Program-made: the position numbers and the translations under genes
Notes under the pieces: generated by a model
What the model saw: the letters and a program-made list of their open reading frames with translations, nothing else
What the model was told of the DNA's origin: nothing
Database searches by the model: none
NCBI RefSeq assembly: GCF_040807025.1
Contig: NC_090982.1
Coordinates: 81,509,931 to 81,573,930 of the forward strand
Direction: 5' to 3'
Length of the DNA stretch: 64,000 nucleotides
Origin: Struthio camelus
Lineage: Eukaryota; Chordata; Aves; Struthioniformes; Struthionidae
In this document: positions 13,601-26,165 of the stretch, piece after piece
Numbering within the stretch: the stretch's first letter is position 1
Layout: each line of letters begins with the position of its first letter

Positions 13601-15499
13601 ACACAGAGTCCGGCTGCCTGTTGCCCAGGCGCTCCCCATCCATACTGAAAGTGCCCGCTAATAGGTCTGAAACAACAGTACATTTGTCCTCGGTGAAAAT
13701 TAGGTAGAGCCATGGAGGATTTCTGCTTGTCTCATACAGAAAGTTTTACACTGGATGCTCTTCAGGAAGGAAAGGATTTTATGACCTTCTTATTGTCTGA
13801 AGAATGCCAGAAGCTTTTCAAGGTAATAGCAACCTGCGTAAAAGAATGTCTGAATTAAACTGAGCTTTGATTGCATCCAACATAGCCACGTTCCGCTTAA
13901 CTTTCTGTAGTGGCACATAAGCTTTCCAAATGCTTTGCTATTAAAAAAAAAAAAAAAAGGAAAAAACATCAGTAAGCAATACTTTGCAAGAAGGGTTTTA
14001 TCTGCTGTATTGAACTTTCAGGAACCCAATTAAGTATGGTGGAGGGGGGGAGCAAAGAACCAGGGTTAAGCTATCCAAATGAGAAAAGTTTGTATTGTGT
14101 ACCACAGTCATTCTGCAAAATACAATGCTTTTACATCATTTTACTTTTAATACATTTTGTTTCTAATTGACATAGAATTTACTGAGACTTCACCTCAAAC
14201 ACATGGGATCTCCTTCTATGGGTCATTGCTAAGGGCCATTTAAAAGGGGGCTGGTGGCCTGAATGCATCAGTTCTTCACAGCCTGGCTGAGGCTCAATTT
14301 TCTGTGTTGCTGACCTCTCCAGACTTCTGGTGGAGTTTATGAGAAGCGAACATAGGAAGCAGTAGTAAAAATTGGGCTCTTCAAATATTTCCAATAGGGC
14401 TTGGGAAAAATATTCAGAATTCATGTCTGCTACTCAGAGACACTTTCAGGACCTGGGCTCCCTGATACAGCAGGGATTTTAGCCCATCAGGCCCTTTTTT
14501 TTTTGCTCCAAATGACTGCTGCAGTCAAAGGAATTCTGAACATGTTTTCCGCTGAGGCTCAGACTCAGAAGAGCTCTCTGCTCCTGATTACGCTGGTTAC
14601 TGCAGAAAGAGCTAGAAATACTAAAGCAATCTCAGAAAGGCTTAGCCTATGTAAATTGCACAGTATGATATCCTGAGGAAAAAGTAGCCCAGATCTTGGA
14701 AATGGTGTGGTTTTACTTGTCTCTCCGTAGAAACTACTAGCGCATCTTTGAGTTGTCAGCCTCAGTATTGTGCCATGGTGCCAGCAGGTCTAGGCAAAGT
14801 GTCTGTTGGCCCATACTGGTGTGTCTTTATCACTACTAGCTCCAGGTTAAACATCAGGCTTGGCGATGGTGCTTGATTTCAGTTTGAGGCTCTAAATCGA
14901 CCTCAGGGAGGACTGAACATCAGTGAACTTTGTTCACAACATTGTCTCTGTACGTGTTAAAATAGTACCCGTTGACTCAACTGTAGTTTAGTTATGCCAG
15001 TCTGTCCCCTGGAATCTCAAAATAATGTTCCAGGTCCCTTGCTCTAATCACAAGCTTATGAAATTTAGTGAATGTTTCTGAAATGGCTTCTCTGTGTATT
15101 GAATGTCACTATTTCACTGCAGATGTTCCTGATTTATACATCGGTGGAATTTATTGTTGTTGTTGTTGTTATAGTGACCTTGTATGAATTTTTGATCCAT
15201 CATATTGAAAGCTAGATTGCAAAATGCAATGGCAAGTGCACCCTACTGCATAAAAAGTCAAATGTGTTCTTGAAAAGTACAATGCACATAGAATGAGCCT
15301 GGGGAACTGATCAGCCCTTTTTTGTTGGTGTTTGTCATCTAGCAGGTTCAGCCCCTGCACAGAATTGCCTCTGTTCTCTAAAACTGGAACTAAGAGGCAG
15401 CTGACTTAAAAGCTGAAAAAGCCACATTATTCCTATGTGCCTGCATTCCTGAACATCTGTATTATTTGTCTATATGGCATAGGTATAATTGTTGCTTAA
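7681..15499. other. Long noncoding stretch with scattered homopolymer tracts
   Basis: About 7.8 kb with no gene, RNA gene or interspersed repeat I can name. It contains poly-T/A tracts near 8577-8600, 9087-9107, 12059-12076 and 13943-13958, and a (GTT)n microsatellite at about 15153-15170. The 137-codon open frame at 12412-12825 has no domain signature and reads as chance. A short open frame with a good start context at 13712 is discussed under findings. Confidence 0.45.
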
Positions 15500-15880
15500 A
15501 TAGTGTGTCCAGTTTTCATGGTCAAAATTCGAAACGATGTTGAAAAATGGGATAGGTTTCAGAGAAGCCTTAAAAATGAATAATGGATTAAACATGCCTC
15601 ATCATGAAACCCTCAAGGTAGTTGATCTACTCAGCTTATAAATAGGGCTGACGTGATCATAGTTTAGAAATATATTTCTTATAAATATGAGAAACAGAAT
15701 TTGAATAATATAGTTTAGCAGACAAAAGAAAAGTAAGATCTACTGTCTGGAAGTTAAAGATAGAACAATTTGGACTATACATAAAACTAAAGTTTTACAG
15801 GGAAGATAATTAGCAATGTGTGCAAATGATATGTCAAGGGTTATGTTGGATTTTTCATTACTATAAATGTTTAAATCAAG
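15500..15880 (+). mobile_element. Fossil CR1/L3-type LINE, 3' coding end, decayed
   Basis: The sequence follows the order expected at the C-terminal coding end of an old CR1-clade element: a 'ggataggtttcagagaagc' block (family: 'ggataggattcagagaagagc'), then 'ctcaaggtagttgatctact', 'ttcagctta', 'gaggtgacttgatca'-like, 'gtctggaagtta', 'caatttggact', and finally 'tttaaatcaaggagatg' (family: 'tttttaaatcaagattgg'). No open frame survives. The terminal tail is missing, because avian CR1 sequence begins at about 15885. The spacing suggests a nested or adjacent later insertion. Confidence 0.55.
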
Positions 15881-15884
15881 GAGA

Positions 15885-16060
15885 TGCCTCAACACTGGAA
15901 GAGGTTGTCAAGAGAGGCTGTGGAATCTTCATCTTCAGAGATATCCAAAACCTGACTGGATATGACCCTGAACAACCTTATCTGGCTCTGAAGTTGTCTT
16001 AACGCAAAAGTTGGCCTTGTTTTAAGCCAGAGGTCTCTTCTATGGGAGGAAATGTCTGAT
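15885..16060 (+). mobile_element. CR1 LINE 3'-end fragment
   Basis: It matches the extreme 3' end of avian CR1 ORF2 and its short 3' UTR. The block 'actggaagaggttgtcaaga' corresponds to 'actggaacaggttgcccaga'. It is followed by 'gagatatccaaaacctgact', then 'atgaccctgaacaacctta', and finally 'ccagaggtctcttc' (family: 'ccagaggtcccttcc'). Several indels and substitutions mark it as old, and the octamer tail has gone. It sits in the same orientation as the older element to its left, so it may have inserted into it. Confidence 0.65.
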
Positions 16061-17449
16061 ATTTCAAACTTCATACAAGCTTCAGCTTGATCCCTTGCTT
16101 AGTTGTCAAAGGGTTTGCAGGTCGGTACAGGAATTTTGACCTCCAAAAGCAACAAAGCCTAGGAAAGGAATCATCAAATTCTGTTGTTTATGATACTTCT
16201 ACAAAGGTAGCTTGTCTCTCTTCTCCCTTCCTCATTTCCTTCCCACCTAAGCAGCTCAGATTCTTTTATATTACCATTTACTTTCTACAAAGCATAAAAT
16301 TGAAATAAAAGAAGCACTAATAAATACCGAAAGAGCTACTCAGCTTAGCAAATTGGTTCTATATATTAGGTCAAAGCAAAGGTCTTTCTGAAACCCCTTT
16401 ACTATTTGTTCCTAAACACAGCAAAATAGCGTTACGAAAGATTTGGGTTTAGACTATTTCCTTGGCTAACCTGGCCAAACAGGGCATTAAAGAGCTCTTT
16501 GTACCTCTTTAGCTTCCTACTTCATATAATAACACCTACCTCAATTTCTTAACCAGATATTGGCCCTTCTAAACATGCTGAGTTCCTTTCTGGGCTGAAA
16601 ATTTCCCCTTTCCATCTATCAGCCCTGAATGGCTAAAAGGTAAAGTGAGGATGTATCTTGTGTGGAGCATGCGTGCTGGAAAGTGGTGAAACTGGCCTCT
16701 GAAATCTGTGTTTGAGTGGTTTGGGTGCCGCCTTCTGGAGCTTCCCCCTGAGGTCAAACCTCAGGAACTGAGGATAAATAATTACTCTAGAAATATTGTC
16801 TGGCTGAAGCTAGCTTTTCTAAGGTGCATTCACAGAAATTACAGGCTCTGAGCAGCTCCTGCGGCCAGATCAGCAGGCTGTATTACTTTCCTCCCATCCT
16901 GTGCTTAGGCACATAACCTTCCCAGTACATTAAATCAGACTGGGAGCACCCAGGCCTACTATGCACTGTACATTTTTGGGCAGCAGAGGCAGAACGGAAG
17001 TAAAGAACTTGAAATGGTCCACTGGTTTCTGGCTGACAGCTCAGGTCCGCTGTGGAGGCCGATTGTTTTAATAGTGTTACTGAGAAGTTTTGGGAAGCTT
17101 GGTTCTTAATAGATATCTCCCAACGTAACTGAACTGTAAAGCTAAGCTTTAGAGAGGTAACCACTTACGGCTCTTTTACTAATGATCTGACTGTTTTATG
17201 TCGTTCCACTACATTTAAAAAGTCTTTGGTGGGATCATTTAGCCATGCCAGCACTGAAAAGTTTATATACATTAAACATTTCTACATTAAGAGGACATAT
17301 TTTTTTTCTGTATTCACACTTCAAGAAATGCATTGAGAATAAGCTGATAAAAAAAAAAAAAGAAAAAGCAAAACAAATTTCAAGACCCCCTGTGTATTTT
17401 GAGAGTTACTTATGAAATTTCCTTTTGCTTTGCTGTTTCTGCAGATACA
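16061..17449. other. Noncoding DNA, nothing recognised
   Basis: No coding or repeat signature was recognised. Short open frames on both strands (for example 16883-17164 minus) lack domains. Confidence 0.45.
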
Positions 17450-17582
17450 CTTTAGTTCAAGTAAAGCTATTGAACTTATAACATTAATTAATTGAAGGAA
17501 ATCCTGTGGTAGTGTTTTGCATGAGGTCAAAATGGAAGGTCACAATGGTCCCTTCTGGATTTTAGATCTATGCATCTATGAA
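17450..17582 (+). mobile_element. Fossil CR1/L3-type LINE, 3' tail with terminal repeat
   Basis: The plus strand reads in order 'agttcaag...attaattgaaggaaatcctgtgg...tgcatgaggtca...GGTCACAATGGTCCCTTCTGG' and ends in ATCTATGCATCTATGA. This is the 3' UTR and tail of the same family as the copies at 1.6 and 51.4 kb. The TCTATGAA-like terminal repeat is still visible, so the 3' end is intact and the 5' part was lost, as expected for target-primed reverse transcription. Confidence 0.65.
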
Positions 17583-17689
17583 AGAATTAGATGCAACGCC
17601 TGATTTATAATCAGATGATGTTTTGAACATGTCATCAATAGCATGTCTGACACAAATCCGCAAAATCAGAGAAAAATAAAGGTTAAGAA

Positions 17690-17850
17690 TGTATAGAGAA
17701 TATATGCATTACATGTATGTATGCATGTATGTATGTATGTTTGTACATATATACTGGATGACATAGTATAATCTTTAATATTATTTTTATGTGTATGCAA
17801 ACATACATATACGTACATATATGTTTATATATATTCTCTTTGCTTCTGAA
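17690..17850. repeat. GTAT/ATAC-rich imperfect microsatellite with inverted halves
   Basis: A (GTAT)n-like run (about 17714-17743) is followed 55 bp later by its complement, CATACATA-like (17798-17830). The arms GTATGTATGTTTG and CAAACATACATA pair over 12 bases. Confidence 0.8.
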
Positions 17851-20800
17851 ACAGAGCTAAAGCCTGTGGTCTGTAACTATATCCCTATCCAGAATGGATG
17901 ACAATATATATCTGCAACAAATTTCTGAGGTTACCACATTTTTTGCACGAAAAATAAAGCAAAATCTTGAAAATATTCTTAGGAATGAAGAGTGCCAAAC
18001 TTTTTCTTTTATATATATATTTTTCTCATTTCTTTCTAGGTCTTCCTCTCCCTTCTTGCCCTTTTCTCACTCTCTGTCTTTCTCTCATCAGATATAACTA
18101 GATAGTTTGGACCTCAGAGACCTTCCCAGAAAATCCTTTCTGAAAAATAAGAAGCCTATGTGCAACATTTTTGCTTCTGTGAAACAGTGTACTTTGATGA
18201 AAATATACTTCATGAAAATATTCGCACCTCTTCTACCATACTGGATAATAGCGTAATCATAATGCTTCTTTCTTTGGAGACATCACTTCCCTATCACTGG
18301 CCTCCCAGCCTGTCCTGTCCGGGCCCAGATCACTTCATCTCTTTTTGCCTATATTATTTCCAAGGATTCTCCTCAGCCTGCCATGGCTGTGGATGTCCAA
18401 CTTTTCTAGAGTAACTCACTGTTTTTCTACGGAGGGAGCTGTAAGGCTGGTCTCTGCATTTCAAATAAGCAACGACTTGCACATGCATCTGGGACCACCT
18501 CTCCTGTCCTAGATCCGCTTTCTGAATATCAGTTATGCTGCTCTGGGACATGTGAGTGTTTACATCCTAAGCTTTTTGTTACCTACCTGCCTGATAAGAA
18601 GCACTTCAGGGTGGCTGAAGGGTGCACAGTGGAGCCACATCATTTAGTTTTTATTTGCACTGAAATTTTTGCTGGAATTGAAAGGCATTGAAAATTGCCG
18701 GAATAATTTTGGAAATTAAAGACCTTCGGCTTGTAACAAAAATCTACCTTTACTTTTGCTTCTCAGCAATAATGAAGAGTGCCCCAATACACACACAGTG
18801 TTACATTTTCGCTTGAGCACATGTGGGACTTGGGTCTCTCTTAACACTTCCCTGCCTCGTACCTCAGGGTCTTCTTCCACATTTTCTTCCTTGGGGGAAG
18901 CAGCAAGAGAAATTCCCACCCCTGGTACTCATTCCTACGCCATCCCCGCAGTTCATTGTCTGCTCAACTGTGTCACCACCACAGCTCCTCATGTGGCAAA
19001 GCAGATTGCCAAAAAAGTTTGCATTAAAAATAAATAAAAGGCTACTGCTGCTCTGTGGATACAAACTGTGCACGAGAAACATCTCTCTGTTCATAGTAAT
19101 CCCTCTTTTTCTTTCTAGCATTTCAGTGATTCAGTTTCTGTGGTCCCTGAGGCGCATACCATTTGGTACAATTCAGAAGACAATGCATTATGGCACAGGA
19201 AAGGGAGCACATTTCTAGGGCAGCAAATATAAATATATTTAGCTGTTTTGGGGAAGGGAATTATGTGGGTTTTTTTAAAAGAACTTATATATGATGTTGA
19301 ACTCTTCTGTGCTTATCCTTACAGAAACCACTTTTTCTTTCTTTACTCCTTCAACAACCTATTTCACTCCCTGCTGCCCAATGCATTACAAATATCTCGT
19401 TTCCTTTTTTCTTTTCCAGATCCACTCTGGGAAATCAAGCTTTCCTAAGAGCAAAGAAAACTTTAAGAAACTCTTATATGTGAATTGGACATTTAATAAT
19501 AGCATCTACACTAATTGAAGTAATTGTGGCAATAGGACACATCAGTGTTGTTAACATAAATGACCCCAGGCAGATCTCCTTAACATATTGTGAAGATTTC
19601 TCATTAAACGATTATTTGACATAGAAGATACTGAACAGACATGGGTAATTTTACATGATTCATTGACACTTGTGCATCCTGCCTTGCCTAGACCCAACAC
19701 TGATAGGATAGTTGAAATACTTAAAATTATTCCTATAAGCCAATTTTTTGGTGACGCTTCCAATCTATAAGTGCCATGTGTATGTTTTATCCCTTAATAC
19801 ATGGTTTTCAGACACACGGCCATGTTAGCGTGGCTTACCGCATGAGCTGAGTCACAGTAAATCACAATTTCCACCTCCATATCCTGCAATAAGCAGCAGT
19901 TTTATGCATTAACACAGGCCTCAGGGAAAGCAGTTTAAACTAATGTTCTTTACCTCACGTTTGCAATGTGCTCGCTTTGCTAATGGTCAGTTAGTGCAGC
20001 AATATGCTGTAACACATTAAACATCAGTGACAAAGTTGAGATAGAATACGTACATTTGCTTTAACTATAGTTCGAAGCAGGAGCTGTACAAGGTTATTTC
20101 GAATTCTTTAGGAGTCAGTAAGTACCATGTGAAAGTGTTTTTAAATTAATTTTTAATAAACACTTTTTTATTTTGGCTTGCCTCTATTTCTCATTTTTGT
20201 TGGGACCTGGTAAACTAGGAAGTTCACCACAAGTGGCAGGGCTGACTTTTTGTTCTATTTTTGCACTTTAATCAAAAGCCAAATATGAGAAAATGAAATT
20301 ACATTTATTTTCAATTTTTGCCTGAGGATTATGTGTATTTCATCTTGTGCGCATGAGCAAGCCTGGTGGGTGCTAACTTACCACAGAAAAGTCTTTACAC
20401 GCTGGTGGAAGAGATGCAATTTTTACTACATGTCTGACACAACTGTGGACCGTACCAGAAATCTCCTATACAAACTTCTTAGGAGATTTCTAGCCCACCA
20501 CCCAAAACCAGTAGATTAATATCAACTAACCAATGAATGTTCTTCTAAACAGGAGCCTGGATTTGTGGCTGTAGCATGGCATAAGAGTTATCAAGGAAAA
20601 ATACTTTGTTTTCTGGTTCATCCATAGACTCCTAAAATGATGCTGAACAAGACCCCTTGAGTTCAGTGCAAGCTCCAGCCCTGAACTAGGTAAGCAAGTC
20701 CTTTTACCGTGACTGAAGAAAGCAATACGTACTTAAAAACGTGATTCTCAGAAGTGAGAAAACAGAGACACAGTTGAGGCCATTAGCGTGCAAAAGCTGT

Positions 20801-22189
20801 AAGTGCTGATTCTTTAGAGGAATTTTCCCTCAAGTCTTTGCGAGGGAGAACTTTTACTTTCATTTACTTATTTCCTCCTTATTCAGAGTTTCAGCCATTC
20901 AGTCTCCCCGGGCTAGGTACTAGGCCTTATCACTTTACTCTCATAAAGAAATACAAAAATATGCTCTTTGCCAGTCCATGGACTGAATGGATCCCAGTGC
21001 TGGAGCTCTGTAAGTCTTGGTTTCAGAATCCTTCCTTGCTTGAAACAGCACTATGTTTTCAGACCCAAATTTCCATGTAGGTAGCGCTGATCCAGAAGGC
21101 GTATTGATATTTGGAGGTCTTTCTCCACCTGACCCCTTGCTGACATTCTACTTAGGGTACAATCCTCAGGCACTCCTTGAGAAAGCAAGCCAAAGGCTAT
21201 CTAATACAGCAGTCAGGACTTACCCAAGGGGAATGGAGATTCAGGATCAGATTATTCTGAGTAGTTTAACACAGCAGGGATCTGCATCTCAGGATCATAA
21301 GTTACTTAGGAAAATTACTTAATAAGGACATGCAATGTCATCATCAGTGCTTTGTGGAAGGCTTATACCAATAGCTATGTTACAAGGTTTTCTTTCAGAA
21401 TTGGCCTAGTTGGTGAAAAATGAGGAGATAAACGGAGAATCTCTGGAAGTTTGGATGCTGAGTCGCTCGCACTTAGTATTATTCTATTCATGCCTAGAGA
21501 TGTAGTCTTGGTAGTTAAGGAAATTCATTGATTCCTACGGAATTTAAGCATCTCTAAAAAGGGATTTTGAGGGTCTGTAATTTATAGGTAGGAGTCAGCT
21601 GTGACTACTAGATACATAAATATATTATAGATGTAGTCTTTCTTTAATCTCTCTGTTAGAACCACTTCCATTGTTTGCTCAGATAAAAGAGTCTGGTTTC
21701 ACTTAGTTTGTTGACCCTTTAAGGCAAGGAAGATTTTTTTTCTGTTCTACATTTGTATGGCAAGTGGAACAGAGGAGTCATGATCCAAAAATATGTCTTC
21801 TGCGGAGTTACGCACAATAAGAGTAAGGACAATAATAAAAATGTCTTCTAACATGCTAACTTGAGGAAAGCCACCTGCATGTAACTGATAATCATATTAA
21901 GAAAGAAAGTTGGGAACATTTGTAGTTCTTCGTTCCCATTAATCATACGGCGAGAGAACTAGGTCCTAAATCTAGCCTTACTGCATTGTATACACTGTAA
22001 TAGCAATCTAAAATAGGATTTAGTGAGCCGAGCAGGAGGTCTCAGATAATTGGGAATATGTAACACTGGTATATGCATATTATGGCTGCTTCTTTCCACT
22101 ACTTCTTCAAGGCAGTTTGTAAATTTTCTGTGAAATAAAGACATAAAAAATTGTCAGCCAATTGTGAAAATATTTACATTACTTATTTT
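17851..22189. other. Noncoding DNA, nothing recognised
   Basis: About 4.3 kb without repeat-family or coding signatures that I can name. The open frame at 18823-19218 (131 codons) overlaps two others on the two strands and looks like chance. Confidence 0.45.
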
Positions 22190-22320
22190 GTGATAATAAT
22201 AATAATAAAAAAATCATCACCACCACCACCACCACCACCACGAAGAAAGAAAAACCACTAAAAACAAAACTCCGCATTATAAGATGAAGATAGTGCATTA
22301 TTTATTTATTTATTTTATTT
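22190..22320. repeat. Compound microsatellite: (ATA)n, (CAC)n and (TTTA)n
   Basis: ATA repeats at about 22193-22209 are followed by about eight CAC units (22218-22241), and after a 55-bp gap by TTTA repeats (22297-22320). The CAC tract is not part of a supportable open frame. Confidence 0.9.
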
Positions 22321-24739
22321 CTGACCAATAACTGACTATTAATGTTGACTGTGACATTTTAAGATCATAAATTACTTTCTAGTAGGTAACACTCCTGCTT
22401 TTCATATTTACACTTTAAAAATAAAAATAAAAATACATACTCCTTTTTTCCCTTCTTAATGGTTAATTAGGTCACTAATCAAAAGAAATTCTTAAGAGGA
22501 AAATGAAATGTTGACATTTTGCAATTATTTGCTACTGTGAATAATACATAAACACACTACTTACGGTTAAAGTGGCTTTCAAAGCCTTTTTCTGCCATTA
22601 GGGCATGAACTGACTGCAGAATCAGTGTATTTTACTTGATATATTGCCACATTATCTACTTCAGTGCTTCCATTTAGTTTGGGTCACTTACATTTCATTA
22701 TACTGTACCTTGGCTGAGTGCAATAAAAAAAAAAAAAAAGTTTATTGCAACTGCAAGCTCCTAATTAAACATCAGCTGTAAACTGAGCTACCCATTACAG
22801 ATTATATATGTAAAAAGATATTCTTGGGAATCACTCTATCATGCAACATGATTAATATATATGTGTTCTTGTAAATAGGAGTTGATGTGTTATATACATA
22901 ATGGATATGATTAGCTTTTTATTGAGACCAAAGACATCAAAGATAAAGGGATACATAGATTTCTTATTCAGCAGTCTTGTTAAATTTGATATAAGCTTGT
23001 GTATCCTTACACAGATAACGCATGCAGAAGTATGTTTGTTGTATTGTGGTGTTCTTAGCTGCTATCACTGTGATTGCATTTAGACTTAAACTTATAAGTA
23101 CTTGTCCAGGTTGAAATTATCTTCAAATTAGGGAGCAAAACAGAAGTCATTTAAACCAGTACAAAGTCTTTATTTCCTATAAAGAGAAGAAGATAGCACT
23201 TCAGACCTTTCTCTTTCAGAAACTATTGTAAGGAGGCTTTATACCTTGAGGCAGAGTCTTCAGGTAGGTCTCAGGAAGCACATTGCTACAGTTGGACTGA
23301 TGTTTCATATCAAAAAGGCTTTTTAAGTGACCCACTACAAAAATAGTTTTGCTCTAACATACAATTAGTATAAGTACCATGCATATTAGTTCTGCAGTTT
23401 TCCACTTTAAGGAATTCTAATCAGTGTAGAGAAGAAATTGGAAAAATTTAGACCAAAGGTTTTGCATGCCCTAAGACCGTGATTTCGTATTTTGAGACGT
23501 TCAGTTGCAATAAAGTTTAATTTACACTTTTCTTCCATCCCTCTTTCTGTTTATGCAATATTTTTCTTAGAAATTCCTCTAAGCTGTGGATATTTTATCA
23601 ATGGAATACAATGGGATAAGTCCCATTTTATCCAAATTCATTGCCCTATGAGATTTTGTTTTTAAGCTGAGGCATTTTATTGTTCCCCAGGACAGCAGGA
23701 TTTTGGGCTGCACAAATGTTGTAAGTTTAAATTATGATACCTGTCTGGGGGTCGGATTAACACAAAGAAAGGAAGGTTAAACGTTTGCCCTCTGAAAATT
23801 AGTTATTAGGTCTGTTCATTATCAGAAAAAAGTGGTTAAAGGAAATAATCGCTTGTGAAAGTTCTTGTCCTGGAAGTTTGACATCAGATATGTAATTGCT
23901 GTTGCCACACTGGTGGCAAAACCCAAGCTCTGAATCAAAGCTGGTGTCTCTTCTGAGTGCTGGACTGTCCCCTTGAGTCGGACAATTTCCCTTCCTTACT
24001 TCCTTCCCTTAATCTCAGATGAAAAAGAAAAAAGATTGAAAATGCGTCCTTTCCCTTATGTTTGGAAACACAGACAGCCTCGCTAAAAATCACGCAAACA
24101 GGGCTAAACTGAAGAGCAGATCAGCTTACTGTTCATATGCCGACTACCTGTCTTCTGTTAGCTCCGTTAAAGCAGCTTTCGCTATACTCCGTACGGAGGC
24201 TGTTGGCATAATTTCTTCAAGCTGCAATTTCAAGTGGTGTAAATCAGAGGAAGCTATTGCAATTTCTCCAGCTGAGCATCTGCCTCTGTTCTTCTTCAAG
24301 AGTGGATTTTTTAGAAGAGAAATGAGGGTTAAAAAGAGAGGTTGCTTCCATTAAAATCTGTCTCAAACTAAAAGCAAGCTGTCATATTAAAAAAAAAAAA
24401 AAGAAAGAAAGAGTTCACAGTTTCTTTCTCACATACAAAAATACTGTAACAAAGACAACAGCTTGACAATGGCAGCTGCTGCATAGAGGAAAAATTAGAG
24501 GACAATGTCATTTTTAATGATTTTTTTAAATGAAAAATTAAACCAAAATAAATGAGATATCCTAGGTGGGTTTGCAGGTTTTTTTGTTCTTGTTTTTTTA
24601 AGAATCTGTCTCTCTGTCTTATCATTTATAAGTGGCAATGCAGAATAGAAGACAGGAACATATGCTGGGAAGAATCTGAAGTTAGATAAAGCAATAATGG
24701 AAGATTTTTTTTTTATATTTGATATAAAGATGCAAATGG
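22321..24739. other. Noncoding DNA; one poly-A hairpin
   Basis: No gene was recognised. A hairpin with a poly-A loop lies at 22719-22749 (see findings). The open frame at 24058-24354 (98 codons) has no domain; the sequence there is somewhat richer in CpG than its surroundings but weakly so. Confidence 0.4.
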
Positions 24740-24930
24740 GTAGATAGTAACAAATATATGCATACTTATATACATAAATGCATAGATATACATATATATA
24801 CATACGTATGTGTCTTTATACATATAGACACATGCACAAATATCTACATACACAAACTGTTCAAATCTTTATATCCACATCTAGCTTCATGTTTATATAT
24901 CGATGCCCATAAATACACGTATATAAATAT
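24740..24930. repeat. ATAC/TATA-rich low-complexity tract
   Basis: An imperfect alternation of ATA, CATA and TACA units. It includes the perfect palindrome CATACGTATG near 24801 and a small hairpin (GTGTCT ... AGACAC) just after it. Tyr/Ile/His-rich open frames on both strands are artefacts of the composition. Confidence 0.85.
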
Positions 24931-25799
24931 TACATTATAGACTAACACAAGCAAGTGAAAATATGCAGACAGATACTTTTAGACATTTTTAGAAAAATAG
25001 AAATCTGTAAAATAAAATGCCATATACCAAGAAAAAAAAAAGAGGTTCTATTTTGAGACATTATTTTCAGCTTTTGTATCTATTTTATTTTTTTCTTCAG
25101 TAGCTTGTAAGAACAATTTAGATCATTTAGTTGCCTTCATATTGCACTAGAGCCTTATGTTTCTATCTGTCCTGCTGTAAGTACGGAAAGGTCTTTTTTA
25201 TAACAATTCAATGCTATTCAGTGCAATTTCTGCACTTAAGGGCAGAAAATCTCCTTCAAGAAAAAAAGGTCTTTTTTTTTTTTCTTTAAATCTAATCTTT
25301 TTCTGAACACTGTCAATAACTTAAAGGTTGCCTGAAAGTTATTTATTTAAGTGAGACAGGTTAATTTGTAGGAACCTCCAATACTATTCTACTCTTAATT
25401 AATGTAGAATAATCATGTTTGGATTTAAGTAGTTAACTATAGTATTAAAGAGATAAATACTTAACTTGCAAAAATATCAAAAATTTTTCAAGAGCTTTCT
25501 ATTCAGTACTACTCATCTGTTTTTTTGTTTTTTGTTTTTTTTTTTTTTCCTAAAAATGACATAAACCAGTACATTATTTTTCAGAGAAAATTTTAGGGGA
25601 AAAAATGGCTCTTCTGTAAATGTAGATCTGTTTTATTCTTGTACGATACACAAAATGTATATAAGTGATCTGACTAGAACTGAAATTTCACTTTCCCTTA
25701 AACTTAGAAAACGTTTAATTTTTGTTCCTGTTTAAGCATTAGTGGCATCTTCACACAAAAAGCTACCAAAACCCTGTTGAAAAATTCTATAAATTGCTA
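24931..25799. other. Noncoding AT-rich DNA
   Basis: Poly-T and T-rich tracts (about 25271-25282, 25519-25549) and AT-rich unique DNA. Nothing else was recognised. Confidence 0.5.
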
Positions 25800-26165
25800 T
25801 CAGAGACGCTCGTTGCCTCAGTATCTAGCAAGACTTGATTCTAATAGTAGACCATGTTCGTGTTTTCAAAAGGTGAATTAAATAAGGGAACAATCATCTC
25901 TCTTGTCTACTCGCGCTGCCAGCGCACTCTTGGTCATACGGGGAAAACGACTGTGTACTCATAGTGCCGTTGTATCTAGTCACGGTGTCACGTACAACTC
26001 CAGCCATAAATATAGGAAGGCTTGATCTCTTCTGGATATGCTTTACACAGATTTTTGCTTTTTTCAGGCAATCAAAATCTGCAGGACGACAACCTGTAAG
26101 GGGAGTTTCTGCTCATTGCTGCAGCTGTGCAGAAGTTATTCGTTTTCACACAAAACGTGTTTCAT
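25800..26165. promoter_or_regulatory. CpG-retaining patch, candidate regulatory element
   Basis: About 14 CpGs occur in 360 bp of otherwise moderate GC, including closely spaced ones in 25908-25995, whereas the neighbouring kilobase to the left has almost none. CpG retention suggests a hypomethylated or conserved element. No core-promoter motif was identified. Confidence 0.25.

Noticed and set aside
18823..19218. 131-codon open frame
   Set aside because: It overlaps frames of similar length on both strands and carries no family signature.
22193..22241. CAC tract as a polyhistidine or polythreonine coding repeat
   Set aside because: No open frame extends beyond the tract; simple microsatellite.
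24495..24940. Tyr/Ile-rich frames on both strands
   Set aside because: Products of the ATAC/TATA simple sequence.
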